NCBI RefSeq assembly: GCF_001544915.2
Contig: NZ_FCOE02000030.1
Span: 34,834 to 98,833, forward strand
Reading direction: 5' to 3'
DNA from: Caballeronia pedi
GTDB taxonomy: Bacteria; Pseudomonadota; Gammaproteobacteria; Burkholderiales; Burkholderiaceae
Length of the DNA stretch: 64,000 nucleotides
The position numbers were made by a program, and so were the translations under genes. This document shows, in pieces, positions 26,250-35,541 of this stretch. Within the stretch, counting starts at the first letter, position 1. Each line of letters starts with the position of its first letter. The notes beneath the pieces are model-generated. The model was given only the letters and a program-made list of their open reading frames with translations. It was not told the origin of the DNA and ran no database searches.

Positions 26250-26284
26250 CCGTCGTCACGAGCGAATGCCGCTCGTGACGACGG
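26250..26284. repeat. Perfect 15-bp hairpin between hydrolase and LLM genes
   Basis: CCGTCGTCACGAGCG at 26250-26264, loop AATGC, and its exact complement at 26270-26284. No T-run follows, so it is not a typical terminator. It lies inside an operon and may adjust message stability or dampen read-through into the monooxygenase gene. Confidence 0.6.
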
Positions 26285-26350
26285 ACACTCGCAGGCTTCA
26301 CCGCGAATCCGTTCACGTACGCCCGCTTCACTCTCGAAAAAGGTTGCACC

Positions 26351-27388
26351 ATGCGTTTTTCGCTTTTCGTTCACATGGAGCGCGTCTCCGACAAGACCAC
26401 CCAGAAGCAGCTCTACGACGAGATGGTCGAGCTGTGCCAGATCGCCGATCGTGGCGGCATGCACGCCGTCTGGACCGGCGAGCACCACGGCATGGACTTC
26501 ACGATCGCGCCGAATCCATTCCTCAATCTCGTCGATCTCGCCAACAAGACGAAGAATGTGAGGCTTGGCACGGGCACGGTGATCGCGCCGTTCTGGCATC
26601 CGATCAAGCTCGCGGGCGAAGCCGCCATGACCGACATCATCACGGACGGGCGGCTCGAACTCGGCATCGCGCGCGGCGCGTATTCGTTTGAATACGAGCG
26701 GCTCATGCCGGGCCTCGACGCATGGAACGCGGGCCAGCGCATGCGCGAGCTGATTCCGGCGGTGAAGAAGCTGTGGGAAGGCGACTACGCGCATGAAGGC
26801 GAGTACTGGAATTTCCCGTCGACGACCTCGTCGCCGCTGCCGTTGCAGCAACCCAATCCGCCGATCTGGGTCGCCGCGCGCGATCCCAACAGCCACGAAT
26901 TCGCCGTGTCGAACGGCTGCAACGTGCAAGTCACGCCGCTGCATATGGGCGATGAAGAAGTGGAAAAGCTCGTCGGCCACTTCAATGCCGCCTGCGAAAA
27001 ATTCAGTGACGTGCCGCGCCCGCAAATCATGCTCCTCCGACATACCTACGTCGCGAGCAGCGAAGACGACGCGCAAGTTGCAGCCGACGAAGTCAACGTT
27101 TTCTACAACTACTTCGGCGCGTGGTTCAAGAACGAGCGCCCGGTCAGCCGGGGAATGATCAAGACGCTGAGCCCGGAAGAAATCGCCGCGCATCCGTTCT
27201 ACACGCCCGAAGCGATGCGCAAGAACAATGTCATCGGCACGCCGGAAGAGGTCATCGCGCGTCTGAAGGCTTATGAAGCGCTCGGCTTCGACGAGTATTC
27301 GTTCTGGATCGACACGGGCGTGAGCTTCGAGCGCAAGAAGGCGTCGCTCGAACGCATGATCCGCGACGTGATGCCCGCCTTCGCGTGA
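26351..27388 (+). CDS. LLM-class flavin-dependent monooxygenase, right arm copy
   Basis: 345 residues, paralogue of the product of 21048-22091. Shared patterns: 'MRFSLFVHMERVSDKTTQKQ', 'GEHHGMDFTIAPNPFLNLV', 'RLGTGTVIAPFWHPIKLAGE' and 'GIARGAYSFEYERLMPGLDA'. It needs reduced flavin from a partner; no reductase gene lies in this arm, so it would depend on those at 22182 or 39852. A 167-bp gap with a strong hairpin separates it from the hydrolase gene. The aldehyde dehydrogenase gene follows after 12 bp. Confidence 0.9.
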   Translation: MRFSLFVHMERVSDKTTQKQLYDEMVELCQIADRGGMHAVWTGEHHGMDFTIAPNPFLNLVDLANKTKNVRLGTGTVIAPFWHPIKLAGEAAMTDIITDGRLELGIARGAYSFEYERLMPGLDAWNAGQRMRELIPAVKKLWEGDYAHEGEYWNFPSTTSSPLPLQQPNPPIWVAARDPNSHEFAVSNGCNVQVTPLHMGDEEVEKLVGHFNAACEKFSDVPRPQIMLLRHTYVASSEDDAQVAADEVNVFYNYFGAWFKNERPVSRGMIKTLSPEEIAAHPFYTPEAMRKNNVIGTPEEVIARLKAYEALGFDEYSFWIDTGVSFERKKASLERMIRDVMPAFA

Positions 27389-27400
27389 GGTAACGAGTCC

Positions 27401-28870
27401 ATGAATCCCCAATTCCAGCTTTACATCGACGGCCAGTTCGAACCTGGCGCCGCGAGTTTCGGCAGCGTGAACCCGGCGACGGGCGCGGTCTGGGCGGACA
27501 TGCCCGAAGCGCGCACCGAGCAGGTGAACCGGGCAGTCGATGCAGCGAGCCGCGCACTAAGCGACCGCGCATGGGCGGGCTTAAGCGCATCGGCGCGCGG
27601 CAAGCTGCTTCACAAGCTCGCCGATCTGGTCGAAAAAGCCGCGCCGCGTCTGGCGGAAATCGAAACGAACGATACCGGCAAGATCATCCGCGAGACGTCG
27701 AGCCAGATCGCTTACGTCGCCGATTACTATCGCTATTACGCGGGCATCGCCGACAAACTCGAAGGCAGTCACATTCCCGTTGACAAGCCGGACATGCAGG
27801 TCTGGCTCGAACGCGAGCCAGTCGGCGTGGTCGCGGCGATCGTGCCGTGGAACAGCCAGTTGTTTCTTTCCGCCGTCAAGGTTGGACCGGCGCTCGCCGC
27901 GGGCTGCACGGTGGTGCTGAAGGCCTCCGAAGAAGCGCCCGGTCCGTTGCTCGAATTCGCGAAGTTGATCCACGAAGCGGGCTTTCCCGCAGGCGTGGTC
28001 AACGTCATCACCGGCTTCGGGCCGGAATGCGGCGCGGTATTGAGCAGCCATCCGAAGGTATCGAAGGTCGCGTTCACCGGCGGGCCGGAAACGGCGAAGC
28101 ACATCGTCTCGAACACGTCGAACAATCTCGCGAAGGTGTCGCTCGAACTGGGCGGCAAGTCGCCGTTCATCGTGTTCGCCGATACCGACATCCAGAGCGC
28201 GGTGAATGCGCAAGCTGCGGCCATCTTCGCGGCGAGCGGTCAAAGCTGCGTGGCCGGTTCGCGTCTGCTGGTCGAGGAATCCGTGAAGGAACGCTTTCTC
28301 GCGATGCTGGTGGAACGCGTCGAGCGCATTCGCGTGGGTTCGCCGAACGACGTGGACACGGAGTTCGGGCCGCTATGCACGGAGCGTCAGCGCAAGAATA
28401 TCGAGTCGGTTGTCGAAACTTCGTTGCGTCAGGGCGCGAAAGTACTCGCGGGCGGCCGCGCGCTGGATCGCGACGGCTTCTATTACGCGCCGACGATTCT
28501 CGATTGCAGCGGAATCGATCGGCCGGACTGCATCACGAAGGAGCTGTTCGGGCCAGTGCTTTCCGTCGATACGTTCGCCTCCGAAGAAGAAGCGATCGAG
28601 AAGGCGAACAGCACGGTTTATGGCCTTGCCGCCGGCATCTTCACGACGAATCTGACGCGCGCGCATCGTGTGTCGAAGCGCATCAAGTCGGGCATCGTGT
28701 GGATCAACACCTATCGCGTGGTTTCGCCACTCGCGCCATTCGGCGGCTTCGGCCTGTCGGGACACGGCCGCGAAGGCGGGATGAGCGCCGCGCTGGAATA
28801 CACGACAACGCGAACCGTGTGGCTGCGCACGTCGGATGATCCGATCGACGATCCGTTCGTCATGCGCTGA
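27401..28870 (+). CDS. Aldehyde dehydrogenase, right arm copy
   Basis: 489 residues. Glu in 'LELGGKSPFIVF', Cys in 'ASGQSCVAGSRLLV', and the C-terminal 'LSGHGREGGMSAALEYTTTR' typical of betaine/aldehyde dehydrogenases. Paralogue of the left-arm enzyme. It ends the rightward operon; a hairpin and the convergent chemoreceptor gene follow. The likely role is oxidation of the monooxygenase product to the acid. Confidence 0.9.
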   Translation: MNPQFQLYIDGQFEPGAASFGSVNPATGAVWADMPEARTEQVNRAVDAASRALSDRAWAGLSASARGKLLHKLADLVEKAAPRLAEIETNDTGKIIRETSSQIAYVADYYRYYAGIADKLEGSHIPVDKPDMQVWLEREPVGVVAAIVPWNSQLFLSAVKVGPALAAGCTVVLKASEEAPGPLLEFAKLIHEAGFPAGVVNVITGFGPECGAVLSSHPKVSKVAFTGGPETAKHIVSNTSNNLAKVSLELGGKSPFIVFADTDIQSAVNAQAAAIFAASGQSCVAGSRLLVEESVKERFLAMLVERVERIRVGSPNDVDTEFGPLCTERQRKNIESVVETSLRQGAKVLAGGRALDRDGFYYAPTILDCSGIDRPDCITKELFGPVLSVDTFASEEEAIEKANSTVYGLAAGIFTTNLTRAHRVSKRIKSGIVWINTYRVVSPLAPFGGFGLSGHGREGGMSAALEYTTTRTVWLRTSDDPIDDPFVMR

Positions 28871-28897
28871 GTCATGCGCTGAGCTAAACGCGAAACT

Positions 28898-28921
28898 GCG
28901 GCTACGCCCCGGCGTAGCCGC
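28898..28921. terminator. Hairpin between convergent genes
   Basis: GCGGCTACGCC at 28898-28908 pairs with GGCGTAGCCGC at 28911-28921. No T-run on either side, so it may act with other factors. It lies midway between the aldehyde dehydrogenase stop and the chemoreceptor stop. Confidence 0.5.
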
Positions 28922-28935
28922 TTCGACATTGTGCT

Positions 28936-30516
28936 TCAACCAGGCAGCGAGGCATTGCGGTGGTCTTCGAGCTTGAACACCGCAACCAGACTTCTGAGAT
29001 TTGCCGTCTGTTCTTCGAGCGAATGCGCCGCTGCCGCCGCCTGTTCCACGAGCGCCGCGTTCTGTTGCGTCACCTGATCCATCTGGGTGACGGCCAGATT
29101 CACCTCTTCGATCCCCTGCCTCTGTGACTCGGACGCCGCCGCGATTTCACCGACGATATCCGACACCTGTCTGATCGCGAGCCGGACCTGCGCAATGGTG
29201 TCGCCGACTTCGGCAGCCTGCCGTTCGCCGCTCTGAACCGTTTCGACCGATGTGAGGATCAGTTCCTTGATCTCCTTCGCCGCCGTTGCCGAACGTTGCG
29301 CGAGGCTGCGAACTTCGCTCGCCACGACCGCGAATCCACGGCCCTGATCGCCGGCGCGCGCCGCTTCGACTGCCGCGTTCAGTGCAAGGATGTTCGTCTG
29401 GAACGCGATACCCTCGATCACGCCGGTGATATCGGAAATCTTGCTGGAGCTGTTGCTGATCTGGTGAATGGTTCGAACCATGTTCTGAACCGCTTCGTTG
29501 CCGGAATCGGCCATGTCGGACGCGCTCGTGGCGAGCGTATTCGCGTGGCGCGCGTTCTGGCTGTTCTGTTTAACTGTATGGGTGAGCTGCATCATGCTGG
29601 CCGCCGTCTCGGCGAGCGAGCTTGCCTGCTCTTCGGTGCGCGCGGATAAATCCAGGTTGCCGGCGGCGATTTCGCTCGACGCAGTCGCGATGCCGTCCGC
29701 GCCGATCCTCACATGGCCGACGAGTCTGGACAGGCTTTCATTCATTGACTTGAGGCTCGCCATCAGTTGCCCGGTTTCGTCCAGCGACGATGCCGCGATG
29801 CGCGCCGTCAGATCACCTTCGGCCACGCGCGTGGCGACGCTCACGGCTTGTTTCAGCGGACGGGAAACGATGCGTGCGAGCCAAGTTCCCGCGAGCACCG
29901 CGGCAATCGCGGCGACCATCGATGAAACGAAGATCGTCGTATAGATGCGGGCGCGCAACGCGTCGAGTTCTTGCCGGTTCGCCGAGATCTTGCCTTGCTC
30001 GTAGGTTTGAAGCTGGTCGACCGACGCAATCAGCTTCTCCGTGCCGAGGTAAGAGCCGAAGCTCTCCGTCATCTGCGAAAGATCGCTCACGCTGGCCGAG
30101 AACGCATCGACCTTCTTGCGCATCTCGATCAAGGGATTGACGACCGTGCGAAGCCACGCATCGTATTCATCGCTCGTCTTCGCGATGAGCTTCGCGTTCT
30201 CGCCGGCCGCATCGGCCGCCTGAATGGCGGACAACCGCGTATGGAAGTCTTTGGCGTGCCCGTCGATCCACGCCTTGTGGCCCGGCTCGCCGTTCAGGTT
30301 GTTCGCGAGAACCGCCCAGACGATATTCAGATAGTCCGCCGTGCCGTCCTTCAGCAGAAGCAAGGTGCTTTCCGATGCGGCAATCTCGTTCTGTTTATGG
30401 TCGATTGCCTTGATGCTGAAGATGCATATGAAGGCGCTTACCGCGAAGGTGAAAATGACTGCGGCGAATGCAACGCCTATCTTTACCGCGATCGGCAGGT
30501 TCTGGATCTTTTTCAT
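28936..30516 (-). CDS. Methyl-accepting chemotaxis protein
   Basis: 526 residues and complete. First membrane helix at about 11-32 ('VAFAAVIFTFAVSAFICIFS'), a periplasmic four-helix-bundle ligand domain (about 33-188), a second helix at about 189-212 ('VSSMVAAIAAVLAGTW'), HAMP, then the signalling hairpin with tip 'AFQTNILALNAAVEAARAGD' and 'GRGFAVVASEVRSLAQRSAT'. No CheR/CheB-binding C-terminal pentapeptide is seen. The regulon palindrome lies 116 bp upstream, so it is probably induced with the pathway and senses its substrate or an intermediate (inference). Confidence 0.92.
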   Translation of the reverse strand: MKKIQNLPIAVKIGVAFAAVIFTFAVSAFICIFSIKAIDHKQNEIAASESTLLLLKDGTADYLNIVWAVLANNLNGEPGHKAWIDGHAKDFHTRLSAIQAADAAGENAKLIAKTSDEYDAWLRTVVNPLIEMRKKVDAFSASVSDLSQMTESFGSYLGTEKLIASVDQLQTYEQGKISANRQELDALRARIYTTIFVSSMVAAIAAVLAGTWLARIVSRPLKQAVSVATRVAEGDLTARIAASSLDETGQLMASLKSMNESLSRLVGHVRIGADGIATASSEIAAGNLDLSARTEEQASSLAETAASMMQLTHTVKQNSQNARHANTLATSASDMADSGNEAVQNMVRTIHQISNSSSKISDITGVIEGIAFQTNILALNAAVEAARAGDQGRGFAVVASEVRSLAQRSATAAKEIKELILTSVETVQSGERQAAEVGDTIAQVRLAIRQVSDIVGEIAAASESQRQGIEEVNLAVTQMDQVTQQNAALVEQAAAAAHSLEEQTANLRSLVAVFKLEDHRNASLPG

Positions 30517-30631
30517 GGTCGTCTTTGTCTGGAAGGCGGCTGTCAGGCATATGCCACAGCGCCGAGCGAGTGGATCGCGTTCGCGCTAAATTTGCCCGAA
30601 CGCGCTTCCCCTACGCTTAACGACAAAGATG

Positions 30632-30643
30632 ATGGTATGCCAT
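30632..30643. promoter_or_regulatory. Regulon operator ahead of chemoreceptor gene
   Basis: ATGGTATGCCAT, followed by AGT and a weak partial second copy (ATGGCTTACGAA) that runs into the end of the MFS gene. The only gene it can serve leftwards is the chemoreceptor. Confidence 0.7.
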
Positions 30644-30651
30644 AGTATGGC

Positions 30652-32013
30652 TTACGAATTTTTTTTGCCGACGGTCGCAGGAACCATCGCCAGAACGGCA
30701 GCCGCGGCCACGCCCGCCACCGCGAAGGCATAGAAATTCCACGACAGTGGCGCATTTGCCTGCGCCAGCAAACCGCCGATCAAGGGACCGGTGATGGCGC
30801 CGAACCGCCCGACACCCAACACCCAGCCGATTCCCGTCGCGCGATTGGCCGGCGGGTAGTAGCGAGTGATATAGGCGCCCAGCAGCATCGTGTTGCCTAT
30901 CGTGCCGATGCCCGCAAGTCCCACGAGCACATAAACTTCCACGGTTCCATGCGCGAACGGCAACGCGCACAAACTCGCCGCAGCGAGCAGATACAGCGTG
31001 CTCACGACGGGCTTCGAGCCGAGCCGGTCGGCAACCGCTCCGCCGAGCAATGAGCCGACAGCCGCCGTCGAATTGAGTGCAACGAGCAGGCCGAGGCTCG
31101 AACCGAGCGGAAAGCCTGCCTTTCGCATTAACTGCGGCAACCAGGTGCTCAGGCCGTACAGCAAGAGCAGGCCCATGAACATCGCCAGCCAGAACGCTAG
31201 CGTCGCTCGAAGATATGATCCGCCGAAAAGCGCGCGAACAGGCGCGGCCTTGCTCTTCTTCCCTGCATCGAGCGTGGCGACTTGTCCGCGAGTCAATCTG
31301 ATGCCCAGTGTGTCGGCAACGGACTGCGCCTTGCTGACGCGTCCCTTCGACAGCAGGAAATCGAGCGATTCCGGCAAAAAGCGCGCAACGAAAGGCATGA
31401 CGACGAGCGGCGCCGCGCCGAGCCAGAACAGCCCTCTCCAGCCGTGCGACGGCAACCAGGCAATGGCCAGCAACGCCACGACGATGCCGCCGATCGAATA
31501 GCCGGTGTAGATCAGCGCGTAGTTGAACGAGCGCCGATTTTCCGGCGAATATTCGACGGTAAGCGCCGCTGCCGTCGGCACGACGCCGCCCAGTCCGAGC
31601 CCGCCGATCACGCGCGCGATGACGAACCACGTCGGCGTCGGCGCGAGCGCGGCGGCGGCCATCATCGCGGAAAACAGGCCCACGCTGAAAAGCAGCACCG
31701 AACGTCGGCCAATGACATCGCTCAGCGTTCCGGCGCCCATCGCGCCGATCATCATGCCCGCCAGCGAGCAGCTCGCGATGGCGCCGAGCTGCAACTGCGA
31801 CAGAGACCAGTCGGTGCCGTGCGTGAGCATCGGTAGCACGGCGCCGTAGATCGCGACGTCGTAGCCTTCCGCGAAAATCATCAGCAAGCAGATGGCGACG
31901 ACGCGAATCGTCACGCGCGACGGTATGCTCACCGCCGCGCTCGCCTGCTCCATCGAGTGACCGTTCGAAGACTTCGGATTCGCCTCGCGGGCGTCAGATG
32001 GATACAAGTTCAT
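30652..32013 (-). CDS. MFS transporter, aromatic acid:H+ symporter (AAHS) type
   Basis: 454 residues, 12 predicted membrane segments. The first helix has 'MIFAEGYDVAIYGAVLP', corresponding to the DGYD motif of AAHS transporters. The loop 2-3 motif is 'GTLSDVIGRRSVLL' and the loop 8-9 copy 'GGAVADRLGSKPVV'. ATG at 32013 is preferred with GGGGAA upstream; ATG at 31953 is an alternative. The family takes up aromatic or heteroaromatic acids. It lies 19 bp behind the succinate-semialdehyde dehydrogenase gene and ends the long operon. Confidence 0.87.
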   Translation of the reverse strand: MNLYPSDAREANPKSSNGHSMEQASAAVSIPSRVTIRVVAICLLMIFAEGYDVAIYGAVLPMLTHGTDWSLSQLQLGAIASCSLAGMMIGAMGAGTLSDVIGRRSVLLFSVGLFSAMMAAAALAPTPTWFVIARVIGGLGLGGVVPTAAALTVEYSPENRRSFNYALIYTGYSIGGIVVALLAIAWLPSHGWRGLFWLGAAPLVVMPFVARFLPESLDFLLSKGRVSKAQSVADTLGIRLTRGQVATLDAGKKSKAAPVRALFGGSYLRATLAFWLAMFMGLLLLYGLSTWLPQLMRKAGFPLGSSLGLLVALNSTAAVGSLLGGAVADRLGSKPVVSTLYLLAAASLCALPFAHGTVEVYVLVGLAGIGTIGNTMLLGAYITRYYPPANRATGIGWVLGVGRFGAITGPLIGGLLAQANAPLSWNFYAFAVAGVAAAAVLAMVPATVGKKNS

Positions 32014-32032
32014 TTCGACACGTTCCCCGATT

Positions 32033-33493
32033 TCAAACGGCCATGCACAGGTATTTGATGACGAGATAGTCGTCGATCCCATAGTGCGATCCTTCGCGGC
32101 CGAGTCCGGATTGCTTGACGCCGCCGAAGGGCGCGACTTCGTTCGAAATGGCGCCCGTGTTGATTCCGACCATGCCGTATTCGAGTTGTTCGGCCACGCG
32201 CCAGATGCGTCCGATATCGCGGCTGTAGAAATACGCCGCAAGTCCGAATTCCGTGTCGTTGGCGAGCCGCACGACTTCTTCATCGCTCGAAAAACGAAAG
32301 AGCGGCGAGAGCGGGCCGAAGGTCTCTTCCTTCGCCACGCACATGTCGATGGTCGCGTTCGCAAGGACGGTCGGCTCGAAGAATCCGTGGCCCAACGCGT
32401 GACGCTTGCCGCCTGCGATGACGTTCGCGCCCTTGCCCACCGCGTCGGCGATATGCGCTTCGACCTTCTTCACGGCGGCTTCGTCGATGAGCGGCCCGAG
32501 CGTCGCGTCGGTTTCGGTTCCGTGTCCCACCTTCAGCTTGCCCACGGCCTTCACGAGCTTTTCCGCGAACGCGTCGTACACACGATCGTGCACGTAGAAG
32601 CGGTTCGTGCACACGCACGTCTGACCGTTGTTGCGATATTTTGATGCGATCGCACCGTCGACCGCGGCGTCGAGATCGGCGTCGTCGAAAACAATGAACG
32701 GCGCGTTGCCGCCGAGTTCGAGCGTGACCTTCTTCACCGTCGGCGCGCTTTGCGCCATCAGCAATCGACCCACGCCCGTCGAGCCGGTAAAGGACAGCTT
32801 GCGGACCACCGGGCTGCTCGTGATCGCCCCGCCGATCTCCTTCGGGTCGCCCGTCACGATGTTGAGCACGCCCGCCGGAATCCCGGCGCGCTCGGCGAGC
32901 ACGGCCATCGCGAGCGCGGAGAACGGCGTCGATTCAGCCGGCTTGACGACGATCGGGCAGCCGGCTGCAAGCGCAGGGCCGACCTTGCGCGTAATCATCG
33001 CGGCCGGAAAATTCCACGGCGTGATCGCTGCACATACGCCGATCGGCTCCTTCACGACGACGAGCCGCTTGTCGGCCGCGGGCGTGGCGAGCGTGTCGCC
33101 GGCGACGCGCTTGCCTTCTTCCGCGAACCATTCGATGAACGACGCCGCGTAGGCGATCTCGCCCTTCGCTTCCGCGAGCGGCTTGCCTTGCTCCGAAGTC
33201 AGGATGAGCGCGAGATCGTTCGTGTTTTCCAGCATCAGTTCGAACCAGTGGCGCATCAGCAGCGCGCGCTCTTTTGCCGTCTTTGCGCGCCAGGCGGGCC
33301 ACGCTGCATTGGCGGCGTCGATGGCGCGCAGCGTTTCCTGTGCGCCCATCTTCGGCACGCTACCGAGCGAGCGGCCCGTCGCCGGATCGAACACGTCGAA
33401 GGTCGCGTCCGAATCCGCCGTGCACCACTGACCGTCGATATAAGCCTGGTGACGGAGAAGCGATGCGTCCTTCAGCATGGATTTCAGTTCCAC
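32033..33493 (-). CDS. gabD: Succinate-semialdehyde dehydrogenase (GabD-type)
   Basis: 486 residues. 'ITPWNFPAAMITRKVGPALA', Glu in 'LELGGNAPFIVFDDADLDAA', Cys in 'YRNNGQTCVCTNRFYVHD' and the C-terminal 'GGVKQSGLGREGSHYGIDDY' are typical for GabD. The double-Cys 'TCVC' matches redox-sensitive SSADH enzymes. The start is GTG at 33493 behind GAGGA; ATG at 33478 is possible. It converts succinate semialdehyde to succinate and would be the exit of the local pathway into central metabolism. This gives the best clue to the carbon skeleton formed after ring opening. Confidence 0.9.
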   Translation of the reverse strand: MELKSMLKDASLLRHQAYIDGQWCTADSDATFDVFDPATGRSLGSVPKMGAQETLRAIDAANAAWPAWRAKTAKERALLMRHWFELMLENTNDLALILTSEQGKPLAEAKGEIAYAASFIEWFAEEGKRVAGDTLATPAADKRLVVVKEPIGVCAAITPWNFPAAMITRKVGPALAAGCPIVVKPAESTPFSALAMAVLAERAGIPAGVLNIVTGDPKEIGGAITSSPVVRKLSFTGSTGVGRLLMAQSAPTVKKVTLELGGNAPFIVFDDADLDAAVDGAIASKYRNNGQTCVCTNRFYVHDRVYDAFAEKLVKAVGKLKVGHGTETDATLGPLIDEAAVKKVEAHIADAVGKGANVIAGGKRHALGHGFFEPTVLANATIDMCVAKEETFGPLSPLFRFSSDEEVVRLANDTEFGLAAYFYSRDIGRIWRVAEQLEYGMVGINTGAISNEVAPFGGVKQSGLGREGSHYGIDDYLVIKYLCMAV

Positions 33494-33565
33494 AGTGATT
33501 CCTCTACTTAAAATGCGTCGTCGGCCTGCCGCCCGCGCGAGCCACGACGCCTGTGACCAAGCGAA

Positions 33566-34726
33566 TCAGAACAGGTGGAAGATGCCCACCCGTCCCATGA
33601 GCTGATGATTATTCGATGAAGCCGTGGCGACCGCGCCTTCGAAGATGTCCGCATTCGTCGCGGCGCCGGCGGCCTTTTGCCAGACGCCCATCGCATAGAC
33701 CGACGTGCGCTTGGAGAGCGCGTAGGCCGTGGTCAGGCCCACCTGGTGATAGATCGGAATGGCCTGGCTGTAGCCGATGTTGCCGTGCGTATAGACGTAC
33801 TGCGCGCCGACATACCATGCGGGCGTGAGGTTGTAGCGTCCCCATGCTTCATAGTTGTCGAAGCGCACGGTGCCATTGGTGCCGTTCGCGTCGTTGAACT
33901 TCGTGTTCGTATAGTCGATGCCGAGCGTCGCGGCGCCGATCGCATAGTTGAGTGCCGCACCGAACACCTGTTCGTTGGCCGGATTACCGACGTAGCTGAA
34001 CGGCCCGGTCGCGCCGATCGCTGCGCCGGTCGTGTTGGCGACGAAGTTTCCATCGGTCAGTAGTAACGCCGGGTTCTTCGCATAGAGATACGCGCCCGCG
34101 ACATTGAACGGGCCGAACGCGTAGTTCGCCCCTACGCTCCACAAGCCCGTGGTGCCGCGTCCCGGCGCATTGGTGTTCGTGAACGAATAGAGGCCGCCGA
34201 AGGTCAGGCCGCCGATTTTCGGGCTCGCGTACTTGACCGAGTTGTCGACGCGAAAGGAATTGTCGGTATTGTCGATGTCGCCTGCGTGGACGAGGGGACC
34301 GCCGAGTTGTCCGGGCGCGGTCAGCGGCTGAAGGAAATCGACCACGGAATCGTATTGACGGCCCAGCGTCACCGTGCCGAAGCGCGTATCCGACAGCCCG
34401 ACATACGCCTGACGTCCGAAGAGACGCCCGCCTTGCCGGCTCTGTCCGTTTTCGGTGCTGAAGCCTGATTCGAGCTTGAAGATGGCGGAGAGTCCGCCGC
34501 CGAGTTCCTCGCTGCCCTTCAGTCCCCAGCGGCTGCCGTAGACGCCGTCGTAAGTACCGTCACGCATGCGCCAGAGCGAATGCCCGCCGCTGTTGTTGAC
34601 ATAGTCGATGCCCTCGTCGATCACGCCGTAAAGTGTGACAGACGACTGCGCGTACGCATTCGCCGCGAACAATGCGCTTCCTGCCAGCACGAATGCGACG
34701 TGCGCCTTGACGAAACCCTTAGCCAT
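33566..34726 (-). CDS. Gram-negative porin (Burkholderia OmpC-like)
   Basis: 386 residues with signal peptide ending 'ANAYAQ', then 'SSVTLYGVIDEGIDYVN', 'GSRWGLKGSEELGGGLSAIF' and the C-terminal Phe of an outer-membrane barrel ('GRVGIFHLF'). ATG at 34726 follows GGAGGAG. Trimeric 16-strand porin by family. It lies within the transport part of the operon, between the GntR and SSADH genes, and likely admits the pathway substrate. Confidence 0.92.
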   Translation of the reverse strand: MAKGFVKAHVAFVLAGSALFAANAYAQSSVTLYGVIDEGIDYVNNSGGHSLWRMRDGTYDGVYGSRWGLKGSEELGGGLSAIFKLESGFSTENGQSRQGGRLFGRQAYVGLSDTRFGTVTLGRQYDSVVDFLQPLTAPGQLGGPLVHAGDIDNTDNSFRVDNSVKYASPKIGGLTFGGLYSFTNTNAPGRGTTGLWSVGANYAFGPFNVAGAYLYAKNPALLLTDGNFVANTTGAAIGATGPFSYVGNPANEQVFGAALNYAIGAATLGIDYTNTKFNDANGTNGTVRFDNYEAWGRYNLTPAWYVGAQYVYTHGNIGYSQAIPIYHQVGLTTAYALSKRTSVYAMGVWQKAAGAATNADIFEGAVATASSNNHQLMGRVGIFHLF

Positions 34727-34754
34727 GCTCTTTCTCCTCCGAACGGTTGACTGC

Positions 34755-35540
34755 TTATGGTTTGATGAACCGCGCTTGTTGCTTCTTGTAAGGCATTGCG
34801 CTTTGCAGCACGATCGCGCTGTCGCGAACGTTGCCGTCGGCGCGCTTGCAGGACGCGTTCGTCTGTCCTCCACTCAGCAAATCCCGCGCGATTTCCGACC
34901 CGCGTTCGACATGCGCTCGCGCAGCATCGCGTGCGTCAAGGACATTTCGTGAGCGGATCGCGGCGAGTATCCGGCGCATTTCCTGAACCGCTTGCTGGCC
35001 TCGGCCGTCGGAGGCGATCGTCATTGCTCTCAGTCGATTGATCCGAGCGGTCAACGACTGCACGATCTCCCACGCGACATTCTTTTGTCCGCCGGTGAAC
35101 ATGCGCTCGTAGAACGCCGTCGTGTGAGCGCGCACCGCATGATGGGCGTGCGTATCGAAAGCGTGCTGGATCGCCTCGATGCACTTCGCAAGCTCGGCGA
35201 CGACATCGTCGTCCGCATAGCGCGCGCACGCCATCGCGGCTTCGCCTTCCAGCAACGCGCGGATTTCGTAGATTTCCGCGGCGGTATCCGTGTCCAGAAT
35301 GGCGACGATCTGCCCTTGATTCGGCAGCGACTCGATCAGCCCCTCTGTTTCCAGATGCCGCAACACTTCGCGCACCACCGTGCGGCTCACGCCGAGTTCC
35401 TCGCACAAAGAGCGTTCCACCAGGCGATCGCCGGGAAGGAAGCGTGCGTCCAGAATTGCCGAGCGCATCTTTTCGAGCGCAAGCTCGCGCAGTGTGACGT
35501 TGGGTCGTTCGACCTTCAGCGAAGACAATCTGTCGCCCAT
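34755..35540 (-). CDS. GntR-family regulator (FadR/FCD type), in operon
   Basis: About 261 residues: N-terminal winged helix (17-80) with recognition region 'GVSRTVVREVLRHLETEGL', then an FCD ligand-binding domain ('EIYEIRALLEGEAAMACARY', 'RINRLRAMTIASDGRGQQAV'). The recognition stretch is identical to that of the second GntR at 41876-42553, so both may bind the same palindrome. The start lies one base after the stop of the ABC ATPase gene; a longer start at 35576 would overlap that gene. FCD domains often bind a carboxylate with a metal. Confidence 0.9.
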   Translation of the reverse strand: MGDRLSSLKVERPNVTLRELALEKMRSAILDARFLPGDRLVERSLCEELGVSRTVVREVLRHLETEGLIESLPNQGQIVAILDTDTAAEIYEIRALLEGEAAMACARYADDDVVAELAKCIEAIQHAFDTHAHHAVRAHTTAFYERMFTGGQKNVAWEIVQSLTARINRLRAMTIASDGRGQQAVQEMRRILAAIRSRNVLDARDAARAHVERGSEIARDLLSGGQTNASCKRADGNVRDSAIVLQSAMPYKKQQARFIKP

Positions 35541-35541
35541 A

